Of a DNA stretch of 64,000 nucleotides, positions 36,709-49,096 are shown one piece after another. The first letter of the stretch is position 1, and each line of letters opens with the position of its first letter. The stretch is from Macrotrachela quadricornifera (Eukaryota; Rotifera; Eurotatoria; Philodinida; Philodinidae). The DNA is taken from NCBI GenBank assembly GCA_022393335.1, contig JAJEKB010001195.1, forward strand, positions 180,785 through 244,784, read 5' to 3'. Both the position numbers and the translations under genes were made by a program. A model generated the notes under the pieces. It searched no databases. It was not told where the DNA came from and saw only the letters and a list, made by a program, of their open reading frames with translations.

Positions 36709-37874
36709 TACCGTCTTTGATGATAGTATGAACGGATATTTTGTATGTAAAAATGGTCAAAATGTATCATGGACATCTGTATGTGATGGCCGCAATCAAT
36801 GTACAGATAGATCAGATGAACGTAATTGTAAGTTATTTCATAAATGATTTATTTAATAAATAAGATCATGAAAATTTTAATTATATGATTATATAATATC
36901 GAATCTCTTCTCAATATAATTATAATGCATTAGGAAAAGTTTTTTTTTTATTTGAAGTATTCTTTTCTTTATAAGGAATTGGAGATTCATATAAAAATTA
37001 ATCGAAATTCAAAGATGATTTATTCTTCTTTTATTCTACATATAATTAATATACAATCTTTATAGGCTATTGTCAAGGTGACGTCTATGCTTGTTTACAA
37101 GGCAATAATGTTAGTTGTCGTGTAGCATGTACTACTTATGGTCGTGTCACTTGTTTAACATACCAAAACACACGTGCTTGTGAACAGTATATTCGAGATC
37201 GTAGTGAGTTATATTATAGACATTTTTTCATATGAAATTTATTTATTTTGCTATAATATTTAGGTAGTACTATTTATCTTGATGTTAATCCGGCCGGTGA
37301 TTCATTTATATCAACAAATAATTTTGATGCACTTCGATATTCAGGTATGTAAAAGAAAGAAATAAGGTTTTTGAAATTTGTATTGTCATTTATATTTTTA
37401 GCTTTTCTAGCCGGCGGTATTTTAATATTTGTCTCTCTTATTTCACTATTAATTTATATTATCCGTAAAAATCCTTCTCAATTGTTGTTCTTTTGTGCTA
37501 ATAAATCATTAAGTACAAATTCAAGTCGAAAATCAACAAATCGATTAACATCAGAATTATCTGTTTTACAGCAACGTCATCAACAAGAATTATCTCCTTC
37601 ATTAAATTTATCTCGTCCACGTTATACACCAACACCTGATGTCAATGACTTACCACCATCTTACTATTCAGATCGAAATCGAATATCAATGGGTGATTGT
37701 TATGAACCACCACCTTATCCCGGACCACCTTTAATCTCATCAGTACAATGTTCTGATTCAATCTATTATGAAACGATAAAAACACCATCAACATCAAATT
37801 CGATGTCTATGCTACATCCAATGCCTTTGCCTGAACCACGTGCTTTTGCAAATGCTCGAACACATCGTGTATAA
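36709..37874 (+). CDS. LDL-receptor class A, single-pass membrane protein with PPxY motifs (5' incomplete)
   Basis: Four exons (36709-36827, 37066-37203, 37264-37344, 37402-37874) give the last 269 codons, and the stop is at 37874. The first exon begins with one base of a split codon, so the signal-peptide exon lies upstream and was not identified. FVCKNGQNVSWTSVCDGRNQCTDRSDERNC is a complete LDLa repeat in essence, with the CDGxxxCxxxSDE calcium cage. A second Cys-rich stretch follows (CYCQGDVYACLQ...CRVACTTYGRVTC). A hydrophobic helix (FLAGGILIFVSLISLLIYII) crosses the membrane. The cytoplasmic tail is Pro/Ser-rich with DLPPSYYS and EPPPYPG, two PPxY motifs that usually recruit WW domains such as NEDD4-type ligases. 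A receptor-like or adaptor role is inferred. Stops of this gene and the next face each other 106 bp apart. Confidence 0.78.
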
Positions 37875-37980
37875 TAAAAAAAAATTAGCTGAACAAAATG
37901 AAAATTTTATATTCGTTTTTTTTTTGTCTATTATTTAAATACGTAATAAGAAAGAAAACTTCTTTCTTTTTTTTTCTTTT

Positions 37981-40707
37981 TTAGTGGCCTCCACCGAAAA
38001 GACGGGATAAAACATTTCCTCCAGCACCACCTAGTCCACCTGGTGGCGGATATGAGGATGATGATGTCGGAGGATAGTTTGAGGAAGGTGGTGGATAGTT
38101 CGTAGGAGGTGGTGGATAGTTCGTAGGAGGTGGTGGATAGTTCGTTGGAGGCGGTGGATAGTTCGTTGGAGGCGGTGGATAGTTCATTGGAGGCGGTGGA
38201 TAGTTCATTGGTGGCGGTCGTGATGATGGATAATTTAGTGTTGGAGGTGGTGGGCCTGAGTGAGGAATATGGTCCCATACAGAACGAACTGCATCTAGTA
38301 TTAAGAAAAAGGAAATCGATTTCGAAGAATAGAGATGTAGTAATAATTACCATGAGATTGCGGATGAAGATAATGATCAATTTTGTCCCAAGCACGTACT
38401 GCGGCAGGAGAGTGTGATCGACTATGGTCAGTAGCATGTACTGCCGCATTCCAAACATTTCCCACTGAAGAGCTATGGCCTTATTACGAAAAAGAAAATA
38501 AGCATAGATAAAATAAGAAAATCGAATTTTACTTAATGGATGTGGTAGATTTGTATGGGAAGCAGCATTCCATACGTGTGAAACAGCACTATGCGGATCT
38601 GAATAGAAGAGTTGTATGTGTTAAAAAGATTTGTGTGTTAGTTGTTGCATCTAACCAATATGTTAGCACTACATTTATCAATTCATGTTGATATTTATTT
38701 TATTTTAAAAATATACGCATAGAAATATGTCGAATTAGTGATAGACAACATATGTATCACTCATTACCAGTATGGATAGTATTTAGTGGATTATATATAT
38801 ATATAAACCTGCAACCATATAGTAGCTTTTAATATACAATAATGTAGTCAGTTATTTGCTATAATAGTAACAGTATGTAAACAAGGTTATTAAATACCTG
38901 TTGATGAAAAGCCAGTTGAAGGTCGTATAGTATGTGGATCAATGCCAAGTTGACGAAGGATACTATCAATAGGCACATTATCTAGAATCAAAAGAAATTA
39001 TATAAATATCCTTCTTCTTTTTCTTTAAAATTTGTTAAGATTAGTTTTCATTTACCGGGTACACTGAAAACTGCTGATTGTCCAAGTGATTGACCAATAG
39101 TTGGTACTGTCGATATACCAGCACCATAGGTTCCTAAGCCTCCAGTTGGATTTGGTGAACATACACAAGTTAGTGGTAGGCCATATAGTGATGATGAAAG
39201 TGTATTTGGTTGTGCATTTTGCATAATAACAATATTTGGTTGAGTTTGACCAAGAGTACCATAACTTGGTTGTATTGCTGAATATGGATTATAGGATATA
39301 AGAGATGAAGCAGGTAACTAAATAAGAATAAAAAAAAATCCATATTAAATTAAAGCTAGTATTTACTGTTGAATGAATGTTTTGATGACCACCAGTTTGA
39401 TTTAAAATTTGATTAATATTCGTGCCACTAGATGCTTGTTGATAAGGAAGTTGCATACCAGGCGCTGTAATAACCTCACGTTGAATACGAACATTTGGTG
39501 GACCATATTGAACAATAATTGGTCGTGTTGGTTGATTGATGGTAGGAGGTAAACGCTCATAAAGAATACGTCGTTGACGTTGTCCCATTGGAAGCCACCG
39601 TTCAATAATAACATCTTGAGGTTTGGGTGGTAAGGGTGGATATTGTTCGATGACGACTTGACGTGGTGGTTTTGGTCCAGATGGAACTATTTTATCAATC
39701 ACAGTAGTACCTATAATTTAGAAAAACGAAGAAAATTGAAAATTTAACAAACATTAAATTATTTATAACCTTCAGAAGATGGCATTGGTGGTGGACGCTA
39801 AAAGAAATAATTGAAATAAAAATATTTGAAGGAAAAAATTAATATATAAACCTCGCGAATAATAACTGGTGGTGGAGTTTGAGGTGGTGGCGGAGCACGC
39901 TTGATAACCTACAGAAGACAAAGATTATTATAACATAATCAAAGATTATATTTCCTTACAATAGGTGGATCAGGTGGCAGCCCAGGTTGTTGTTTTTCTC
40001 GAACAATGATGGTTCCTCCAACTGGTGGTGTTGGTGGTTGTAAATATCTCACAAAAACCTATTATCAATGTTAAATTATGATAAAGAAATAAAGTTTTGC
40101 TTACTCTTTGTTTATAAACAACATCTTCTTGCGGTGGACGTTGAACAATACGTGTATTTGGATCACGTCTCATATTCTATTTTTAAAAAAAAATTAAATT
40201 TTTCAAATTTAATTAGAGTAAATGTTTTACTTCGATATCCATATCAAGTTGCTGTTGATCCATATGAGGTGCAAGTAAATGTGTAGGAGATGAAGTAAAA
40301 TGTAAAGGACTTGAATGATGATCGTATGATGGAGCATTAAAATGACTCGAAGGAGGCATGATGTGTGGTGGCGGTGGTGGTGGTGGCGATGATGAACCAA
40401 CAGTAGCACCATAGGGTGCTGTTGGATGAAAATCTGGATGAGAAAATGATGCTGATCGATGAAGATTATCTAATGGATGGACACCACTGTTAATATTACT
40501 GCCATAATTAATTGGCGGAGAAGATAATGGTGCTGTTGGTGGAAGATGATTTATTGATGAAGTCGTGTGTCCAATTGGAATATTGGACAGTAATGGAGAA
40601 GATGTAGTATGAGCATTACGCATTCGTTCATCGAGCAAGTGTCCGTGACCAGCCTCATGAATCCAATCAAGCATTGACTGGTCATTTGACACGTCTTGTA
40701 AAGGCAT
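37981..40707 (-). CDS. Proline-rich repeat protein, 643 residues
   Basis: Eleven exons in phase: 40707-40231, 40176-40105, 40058-39960, 39908-39852, 39797-39770, 39710-39367, 39317-39056, 38981-38898, 38598-38533, 38479-38351, 38294-37981. The N-terminal part is His/Pro/Ser-rich with an eight-Pro run. The middle (exons 2-6) alternates beta-like and Pro-rich segments: RIVQRPP, GGTIIVREKQQPG, PIVIKRAPPPP, PVIIRERPPP, QVVIEQYPPLPP, DVIIERWLP, RRILYERLPP. This valine/isoleucine-glutamate/arginine-proline pattern is reminiscent of alveolin-like cytoskeletal repeats, but that is only a resemblance. Exons 9-11 each carry copies of an AVxxVWNAA/AVRxWD motif. The C-terminus has NYPPPP repeats, then Gly-rich GGLGGAGGNVLSRLF. 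No signal peptide or membrane helix. Function unknown; a structural or scaffold protein is likely. Confidence 0.78.
38070..38219 (-). repeat. Tandem 21-bp coding repeat (NYPPPP[TM])
   Basis: On the plus strand the unit GGTGGTGGATAGTTCGTAGGA repeats with a 21-bp period about seven times with variants. On the minus strand it encodes the heptapeptide N-Y-P-P-P-P-T/M near the C-terminus of the proline-rich protein. The first and last copies are degenerate. Confidence 0.88.
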
Positions 40708-42330
40708 CTTAGTACAATACTATTCTTGCTTATTATTCATCTAGAATAAAAAAATAGTTATTATTCATTTTTTTCTCAAAACTATATTCATATCATAAGA
40801 ATTCAATCTTAAGTGATGAGTGATATCTTTTTCTAGCACTATTAGAAGTATTACTTCATAACCGCAAGCATTCTTGCTTATACGTATATAAAAGTATTGC
40901 ACAAGTTGATCGGTTAAAAAGTGAGAGAGCAAGGGCACAGGAGGAGAAGGAAAGAGAGAACGCGTTTTTACTTCATTTAAGTATACACATATTCGTCCTT
41001 TCATGGTAGTTGACTTTATATCATTCGCTTTTTTCTGTATGTGTTCTTTCATATATGTACATCTTTCTTCAAAATACCTTACATTGACTATGATGGATTA
41101 CCTTGAGAAAGAAAAAAGTACAGCGAAAAAAACCTTTGTGTGATTTTTTATTATTTGTTCATTCTAAAAAGAAAAGCATAAGTGTGACAATGTAAATTAT
41201 CTACTTTCATTCTTGTTCTTGCCAATATTCTACCAATAACCATAGAAGGTTATTAAACTATGTATATGTGAATATATGATAGCTTTTTCAAGGATTCACT
41301 TGGGATACAGATACGATCCGTGTTCATGACGCAATGATGCGCATCCAGAGTTGACACTGTAAATCATGATTCAATGAAACAAAAGAATGGCTGAAGAAGA
41401 AAAGGCCTAAACGTATATATCATGTACTAATAATTGTATCCGTTATTGATCTGTTAGATATTCTAATAAAAAACAAAGATTGTTGAAAATATAAAAGTAC
41501 GAATACGATTAACATTATATTAATGTTTTCTAAAAATTTTAATCATAGTATTTCATTTATTTTATCGATCAGTTATATAAAAGATTATATTTGTTTAACT
41601 GCTTACAGTTTTCATCAAAATTTCAGCGGCTTAATATTCAAAAATAATTTTCAGATTTAAGATTTCAGACTTGCATATATATAAATGAGTATGAATTACT
41701 TCCTAAGACCTTACTTAGTTAAGGTAATGTATTAATATCTTTTGAATATATGGTAACCGCCAACTAGACGTCCTTCAATTATTTGTATATTCACCTTCAA
41801 CTTGTTTTTCGTCTAACTGATTCATCATTCTACTCCACCTAATTATTATTCTTGTCGTTGATATTCTACCTGTATAAAAACGTTTAATTTGATGCTTTTC
41901 GCGTGATAAATCGATCATATTGATATTATTCTAGAATTTTGAAATTTTAGAAAGTTTTAAGAAACATGTTCTTAATGTAAGATATTTCTAATGTGTATGT
42001 GTTGGTAATTCAACAGTAGAGCTAAGAATAAAGGAACTATTTATATTTTTAGTGTCAATTAAAACTAGATGTCAATATACAGTTTTAATACTCGAGACGA
42101 ATGCTTTTCAAATAATAATTACAATTTATAAGTAAAGACATGAATAAATATATGGACGCATTTCGTTTTTATTTCATTATTTTAATTTTCATTTATTCAT
42201 ATGGCGACTATTTCAGCTCAAATTAATCATAATAATTTTGTTATTCAAAGGTGATTCATCTATTTAAGCGAGTTGTGAATAACTTTAATTTCTGTTAAAA
42301 TTCAGATCATATATTTTAGCCAATTATTAA

Positions 42331-44731
42331 GAGGACGTGACAAAATTAAAATTACTACCAGTTTTCATCAAATATCTGATTAATGCCCAGGCAGATAAGA
42401 TTTCTCAGAAACGCGTGTAAACGCTTGAAAAAAATCACTTTTCAAGCGTTTAAACGCGTGTGAAAAAAAAATGACCATGCAAACACCTTCAACCTTACTT
42501 TTTGAAGTGTGAACGTGATTAGAATTTTATCGACTGGTATATGTTGACGCGTAAACGTTTAAAATTCTAGTTAAACTAACGTTTCAACGCTAGATTTTCT
42601 TTACACGCATGTGGTTTATCCAAAAGTCGAAATTTGATGCGCTTTTCAACAACAATTTTATATGCAGGTCTGAGTAGAATAATAACCAACGTGCTAACGG
42701 TGGTAAAATCTTCTTTTGTACCATTGTATACAATGATTATTTTTGATTTAATTCTAAGAAAAAAAATATATCTTGTAAATACTGAAGTTTGATGAGTTCT
42801 AGGATTTTTAATAAATGAAGTTTTTTTCGCTTCTTTTTCTTTACGTGTCTTGGGCTTAAATATCTTTTTTTACCCATTTCAGACGTTGCAACAGGTAAAA
42901 TTTTTTCTCACATCTGTATCTTTGTGTGTTTCGAGCTTAAATATCTTTCAGCTATGTTGAACGGCAAACTTCGGTGAACTAACGATCACGTATAACGAAT
43001 TTTTAATCATCTGAGCGGTCAAAGTTTTGATGCATGTTTTTCTTCAAGTTTGGGTGTGTGTACTTGCTTTCGAAATAGAAGAAGATGTTCGTACGTGTGT
43101 ACGGATGCATAACATCGATGATCTTTCAGTATTTTAACGTATGTAGAAAAGAAATAATTATGACGATGGCGATAACATCATATTTTTTATTATTTGATTG
43201 CTTACGGTGATGAAAACACACGAACGGTTACTTTTTTCGTGCAGTGAAAAAAAATGGTGTTAAACGAATCGTTTGGGGTTTCGTGAAACTTTACTATATA
43301 CTATCAGCTATTGTACGAGTGCACGAAATCGCATTACTTTGAAAAACTGATCACAGATTTAGATTCCTTGATGTCGTAGATCTTTTATCCAATTTTATAC
43401 AAAATCGTAATTTTCTCAAAATAACGTATCCTTCATGAAAAAAATCAAATTCGCAAATTTTTAGGAATCAATTATAAATTCTTGATTTTTGCATCAAAGA
43501 TACCTTATTTTGAGAAAACAACGGTTTTGCATGAAGTTTGATCAAAGGCCTGTGGGATCCAGCAATCCAAATCCGTGATCGGTTTTTCAAAGTAATGAGT
43601 TTGAGATGAGGACCTATTGTTCCCTCTCCGCATACACAAATATCAGTCAATACCAATTGGTATTAGCAATGCTACTTCCCTAGGCATAGTTATAAAATTC
43701 AAGGTATAGGTTTGAGGGGCTGGATCCATTTTTATGGATAAAAGCATAGTTTTAAGGGGTTAGAGATAGTTCTATGATTAAGGCATAGGTTTAAGGATCA
43801 GGCATAGTTATAAGATTGAGGTATAGATATAAGGAATTAGGTATAGTTTTAAGAGCTAAGACATAAGTTTAAGATGTTAGACATATAAAGGCGGTAGAAT
43901 ATGAGGGCAAGGCGTTGTTGCGTTTCCTTTTCTTAGTCGTGCCTACATACAAATCGCGGTTCCCGACTATGGATTAAATATATGAATATGATCGATAATA
44001 AAGCGTTTTAAAATTTAAAGCATGGCAACGTACCAAATTTTGATGCTCAATAATAAAAATCGTTTTTACGCTTCTTTTCTGGTGCGGTACTCACTTCACA
44101 GTCCCGGTTCTTGACTGGATTGGAAACACTTAATAAAAGTTTATGAGTGAACGATAAAATTTTCATAGCGTATTTGTATCTTTTTTTTCAAGCGTCTGTC
44201 TCGGTCAAAATATTACATGCGGTGAAATATTTGTCGTTAACATGGTGTGAGTTTTCATTCGCTTCGCAACAGCAGTCAAGAATCACAAATGAAATGTGCA
44301 AACGGTCGAGATTTTTTGACCGTTTAAACGCGTGTTTTCAGGTTCTGATCTGCCTGGATGATATCTGATGTTTCCTGAAAAAAATCATATTTACTTTCGT
44401 ACAGTTCAAAATTCTCAATAGAATAAAGATATCAGATAACTGTTTATAGTTGTAATACAAGAAACTTACTGCATAAGTAGATAGCAGATATTTGTTGTTA
44501 TGTAAAATTCTAAACTTATATCAATATAGAACATCGCTTATACATAAAAAGTGCTATAAGGAAATCATTTATCAGATATTTTTTTTAAAGAATTCAAATT
44601 TATTTTATATAAAAAGATCACATGTGACATATGTATTTATATAGATATCTACAAGCCTATATAATTGAAAGATAATCAGTAATCAGATACTTGATGAAAA
44701 CTGGTAATAATTTAAATTTTGCCACGTTCTC
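42331..44731. mobile_element. 2.4-kb terminal-inverted-repeat element with subterminal hairpins
   Basis: The 52 bp at 42331-42382 match the reverse complement of 44680-44731 at 47 of 52 positions without gaps. The shared core is CCAGTTTTCATCAA. Just inside the left arm, 42411-42431 and 42439-42459 form a 21-bp hairpin (20 of 21) built on ACGCGTNTAAACGCTTG. On the right, the related TTTAAACGCGTG and a CAGGCAGAT block recur inverted at about 44320-44360. The right arm is therefore split by about 320 bp, which may be a later insertion. No transposase frame was found. A degenerate tandem repeat lies inside. Superfamily and target duplication are not clear. Confidence 0.7.
43690..43890. repeat. 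Degenerate tandem repeat
   Basis: A loose series built on GGCATAGTTTTAAGGGGTTA-like units of roughly 18-25 bp is repeated about nine times with many substitutions. It lies inside the TIR element at 42331-44731. Confidence 0.6.
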
Positions 44732-46522
44732 AAAATTTTGAAGAATTGAAATTTTAAATAATTTTGACACGTAAGTTGTAAAATCTGTATTAATATGAAA
44801 TTTGCCACTTTATGTCATTGTTGAAAATTCAATCTGACAGACATATCTGTCAAACCATTGTAAATATGGCAAATCCAGTGAAAATACGTTAAACGATAGA
44901 TGAGACAATCGATAATGAGAAGAAAAAAAAATTCATAGATTTCTTATTAATAATAAGACGCATAAATCTCCATCTTAAATTTAAATGTGACTTAAGAGAA
45001 GACTTCGAATGTGTGTTTCATCTTCATCTGAGCACAGTATTGTTGACTAGGTAGATTTGCTATTGATAGGTGAAGAAATAAGTCAATCGATTAATAAGAT
45101 ACTTGTTTTGTTCATACTAAATACTATCAAATAATCATTTAAACCTGTGCCAAATTGATCATTCTTAGAACTCTCAATTAGAGAGAACGGATGAAATGTC
45201 TGCCTTTAAAATTTTGTCTTGTATTTAGGCCGTCTCTCAAGAAAATCTTATTAACTGCTGATTATTGAGTTTTCGATATTTTCTGTAGAGTACATTTCAC
45301 AAATGTATACAAAAGAGGAAACTTCTTTCAAAGTTTTTAAAGAAAAAATGTCGAGAGTTGTCAAAAGACGAAGCTTTGTTTGAAGATTTTATTAAAAACT
45401 CACTCTTTTTAGTGCAGAGAAAGCTTTTTACTACAGTTGTCAGCGAAAATCAGCCACATTCTCTCAAAGAGAAAACTTCTTCTATTTGTGGATACTTTCT
45501 TCCTGACTGATTAACAAAGTTAAATAAAATTGAATAAGAACTCTGATCATCCACAATAAAACTATTGTCTTGATTAATGAATAGACATATAGATTATTTG
45601 TTAATCATATATTTTAAACTTTATTAATATCATCACAATCGAATATATCATCTTGTTAAAATCGATAATTCATAAGAAATTGACTGTTAGTATGATTGAT
45701 CTTATTGATTTCCTATAGATTATAATCACTTAATATACTTTTGATATGATTGAGTTTGTTAATTTATTGTTTACAATTTTTTATTCATTTTTCTATATTT
45801 TCTAAATCAGTTAATAATGAAATTAAACATGGTTTTATTAGTGAATCACTCACGATGATGATAATGATGATTGAAGTGCTTCATTCTTCTCTTTTTCATT
45901 TATGCATATAGCTAACTTATAGATCTAACAAAAATCAGAAGTAACTTTTCTTCTTTTTAGATTTTTTATGTATATGGACTAATGTATTCACACGTTCAGA
46001 AAGATAAAAGCAATCATGCTTTAAACTCTTCTCTTTTCATCATCGTTGTCAAGTTAAATTTTTATCTAGTAACAAAAATAGAAAAATTTAATAAGATTTT
46101 ATTATGAAAAATGTTTTAGCATAAGAAAACAAAAGAAATTATCACTAATTAATATTTGAATCAAATTCATACTAATTATCTTTACTAATGATGAAATAAT
46201 CGACTGTATTCTTAATATATTTTCGAATTTTTGCCATATTACTTAATAATCAACGGAGAAATACATACAACGCCTTGTTTTTTTTTCTAATAGTCGTTTT
46301 CATTGGCTACCGTCTTTTTTTTACATATATTGATATTAATCTTTTTCGCTTTCTTTTTCCTCCTGTTTATATTAGATGTGCATATTCATCTCTTATTGCT
46401 TATTTTTTTATCCTTCGTATTTTTCCTTGAGTAAAAGACTGACAGATACATATATTATCAGTGTGCTGTACGTGTAGGCACGATAACAAGAGAATCGACT
46501 GTAGTTGCTGTTATTTGTTAAG

Positions 46523-47860
46523 ATGGCTGATCAACGATGTGTTGGAATAATCGGTTGTGGAACTATGGGCTTTGCTATTGCTCGTCGTTTGACTCTTTCA
46601 GGTTATACTGTTCTAATGGGTAGTCGAAATCCAGATCTTCGACATCATCTACAAATTGAAATAACTTCAATTACTGATTGTATTAATCGTTCATCTATTA
46701 TATTTGTTGCAATTCATGCTGAACATTATACCAATGTACTTATTTCACCATTAGAATATAATCCAATATTATATGATGGAAAAATTTTAATTGATATGTC
46801 GAATCAATTAAGTAAAAAACGTGGACAAGATGAAATGTCAAATGCTGAACGTCTTCAAACAGCTATACCAAATGCATATGTTGTTAAAGGATTTAATACA
46901 ATATCATCATTTGTTATGGAAAGTACAACAGCAGGTGAATCACGAGTTGTTTTTGTTGCTAGTGATCATCCATCTGCAAGAGATAAAGTAATAATGATTG
47001 CTCGAGAAATGAATTTTGAATCATTAAATAGTGGTTCACTTCGTACTGCTCGTTATTTAGAAAATTATACACGTTCTTTATTTCCTCTCTGGAGAATACC
47101 CATAACTATAACTTTAATTGTTTTAATTATTTGGTCAAGTTATATGCTTTATAAATTTATAAAAGCAAAAACATCAGTAGATCAATTATTTTTAAATACA
47201 ACAAATAAAATTTTATGTACAAGTGCTATAACTATGTTAGCTCTTGTTTATATGCCATCAAATTTAGCTTGTATATTTCAATTAGCATATGGAACTAAAG
47301 ACCGACGATTTCCTGTATGGCTTGATAAATGGTTACTTAGCCGAAAGCAATTGGGTTTATTAACATTTGCTATTGGATTATGTCATGCGCTTATTACTTT
47401 AGTTGTTATGTCACGTGCTTATTATAAATCATGGTTTAAACCACTGATCGTTGTTGTATCACCTGTACAAAATCAAACAGTAATTGATGTTCAAGGTGGT
47501 TTAATGACTTTGAAAGGTGAATTAGCATCATTAATGGGTATTTTAACCTTACTTTCAATGTCTTTATTAGCATTAGCTAGTATTCCAGCACTTGGAAATT
47601 TATTAAATTGGAGGGAATGGAGATTTATTCAATCAAAATTAGGTACATTAACATTATTATTTGCAATTGGACATGTCTTTGCTATGGCTTTACCACGTTG
47701 GATCGAATCAGGATTTATAAAATCACTTTATTCAGTCGGATTTCTTTGTGTATTTTTTCCTGTCATTACTATTTTAATGAAATTCTTATTTTGGCTACCT
47801 TGCTTTAGTCGACCAATTCATCGAATTCGTCGAGGAGAAAGACCAAGACTAAGAGTTTGA
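46523..47860 (+). CDS. STEAP-family metalloreductase
   Basis: A single exon, 445 residues. The N-terminus is an F420/NADPH oxidoreductase-like domain: VGIIGCGTMGFAIARRL with the GxGxxG dinucleotide motif, then VLMGSRNP, SIIFVAIH, KILIDMSNQ and VVKGFNTISS. The C-terminal half is a six-helix ferric-reductase transmembrane domain. His residues in LCHALITLVV and AIGHVFAMAL correspond to the two STEAP heme ligands. NLLNWREWRFIQSKLG and the end FLFWLPCFSRPIHRIRRGE match STEAP2-4 closely. STEAP proteins reduce Fe(III) and Cu(II) with NADPH via FAD and heme at endosomal or plasma membranes. The start was placed at the first true ATG (46523, context AAGATGG). Slightly shorter than vertebrate STEAP2-4 (459-490). 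The assignment to one vertebrate paralogue is not possible. Confidence 0.93.
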   Translation: MADQRCVGIIGCGTMGFAIARRLTLSGYTVLMGSRNPDLRHHLQIEITSITDCINRSSIIFVAIHAEHYTNVLISPLEYNPILYDGKILIDMSNQLSKKRGQDEMSNAERLQTAIPNAYVVKGFNTISSFVMESTTAGESRVVFVASDHPSARDKVIMIAREMNFESLNSGSLRTARYLENYTRSLFPLWRIPITITLIVLIIWSSYMLYKFIKAKTSVDQLFLNTTNKILCTSAITMLALVYMPSNLACIFQLAYGTKDRRFPVWLDKWLLSRKQLGLLTFAIGLCHALITLVVMSRAYYKSWFKPLIVVVSPVQNQTVIDVQGGLMTLKGELASLMGILTLLSMSLLALASIPALGNLLNWREWRFIQSKLGTLTLLFAIGHVFAMALPRWIESGFIKSLYSVGFLCVFFPVITILMKFLFWLPCFSRPIHRIRRGERPRLRV

Positions 47861-49096
47861 ACATCGTATGTGTGTGTGTATATGCGTGCTTTTATATCTT
47901 TCTTTTTACTATCTTGTGTCAATCATAATTCGACTTTAAATAACTATGAATTCTTTCAAGCGATTTGTAAATCATTAATCATGCATATATAAGTAAAAAT
48001 ATTATACAAAGCAGATATGTCTATGTTATCATCAAGAAGACATGCAAATTAAGATAAACCATATGATAGTTGACAGGAAGAAGGGATATATTAGGCAATC
48101 TTATCGATATTTTGGGAAAAGCTCTAGTAGAAAAACATTCTTTTATAAGTTAAAGAAATAATAATAAATAGACGGGCAAACATTCCTTGATGTCTATCTG
48201 CTTTCGGATCGAAACATAATGCATCTTTTACATCTTAGCAAACTATATCTATCATCAAAAGAATTTGCACTTTTTTGCTTATTTTAGAAGAGATCGAATG
48301 CCTTTACTTTCATTTCTGAGTATATCCACGATATCTCAAACACATAATACAAAAATATTCTTTGATTTTGATGCAATTTTCAGTGCCTGTAGAACTTTTA
48401 ATTCTAAGAATTTCTATGAAGAAAATTTTGAAAACGAGTTTTTTTTGATAGGAATAAATTCAAAATACTATAAGAAGTAAAACTCAAAAACGGTCAAGAT
48501 AAATGACCTTTTCCATAGCTTTTAAAAGTTCTACAAACACTAAAAATTGCATCAAAATCAAAGAATACTTTTGTACGATGTCATTGAGATACTGTGAACA
48601 TGTTCAACAATGAAATTAAAGATGCTCGTTCTCATAAGAACCAAGTAAAGAACACGATATCTTCTGATACCAAACATAGTTTACTATGGTTGATAAGATT
48701 CATTTAGTCTGGACCAGAAATGAAATAAGCCACCTGAAAATATTCTCTCATAAGCTCACTGTCAATAACTGCTTTTGACACAGATTATTCTCTTTGTTGT
48801 CTTGTTATTTTCAAGATGTATGGATTAGTTACTTAGGATTTTTATCATATTAATATGGCCTTTTTTTCTTATCAGAATTCTGTATAAAGTGCTCTTTATC
48901 GAAATGCACGAACATATTTGATATCATCTTATGACAGATCTATATAAAATTGATCGTAAAAAAAAGTATTTTATTTATTAAGCTTTTATATAATAAAAAT
49001 AAAAAACTGTATATTTCAAGGCAACAAAGTTTGTGTAATTACTGTCTATTTATAGATAATATCACTGATACTGAAAAAAATTAATAAAATAAATTT
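47861..49096. other. Intergenic region with a large palindrome
   Basis: About 1.2 kb between the STEAP-like gene and the convergent SLC28 gene. The inverted repeat at 48327-48595 (listed separately) is the main feature. The 71-codon open frame at 48265-48480 lies within it and is not credible as a gene. Confidence 0.45.
48327..48595. repeat. Imperfect palindrome / foldback MITE
   Basis: The arm at about 48327-48402 is inverted at about 48522-48595, with a roughly 120-bp loop. The best-conserved core, TTCTTTGATTTTGATGCAAT, is identical in both arms. Conservation continues outward and inward with scattered mismatches (about 75 bp per arm). This is a foldback structure typical of a MITE. No target duplication was evident. 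Confidence 0.65.

Larger units (their letters stand above)
40708..46522. other. 5.8-kb intergenic region containing an inverted-repeat element
   Basis: No gene could be supported between the proline-rich gene and the STEAP-like gene. 42331-44731 is bounded by inverted repeats (listed separately). The remainder is AT-rich, with short open frames lacking codon bias. The last 300 bp before the STEAP start contain T-tracts and a CTTTTTCCTCC stretch, typical of 5' flanking DNA here. Confidence 0.45.

Noticed and set aside
38130..38417. Frame with repeated VDSSLEA units on the plus strand
   Set aside because: It is the antisense shadow of the NYPPPP-coding repeat in the minus-strand proline-rich gene.
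48265..48480. 71-codon frame near the STEAP-like gene
   Set aside because: It lies on one arm of the palindrome at 48327-48595.
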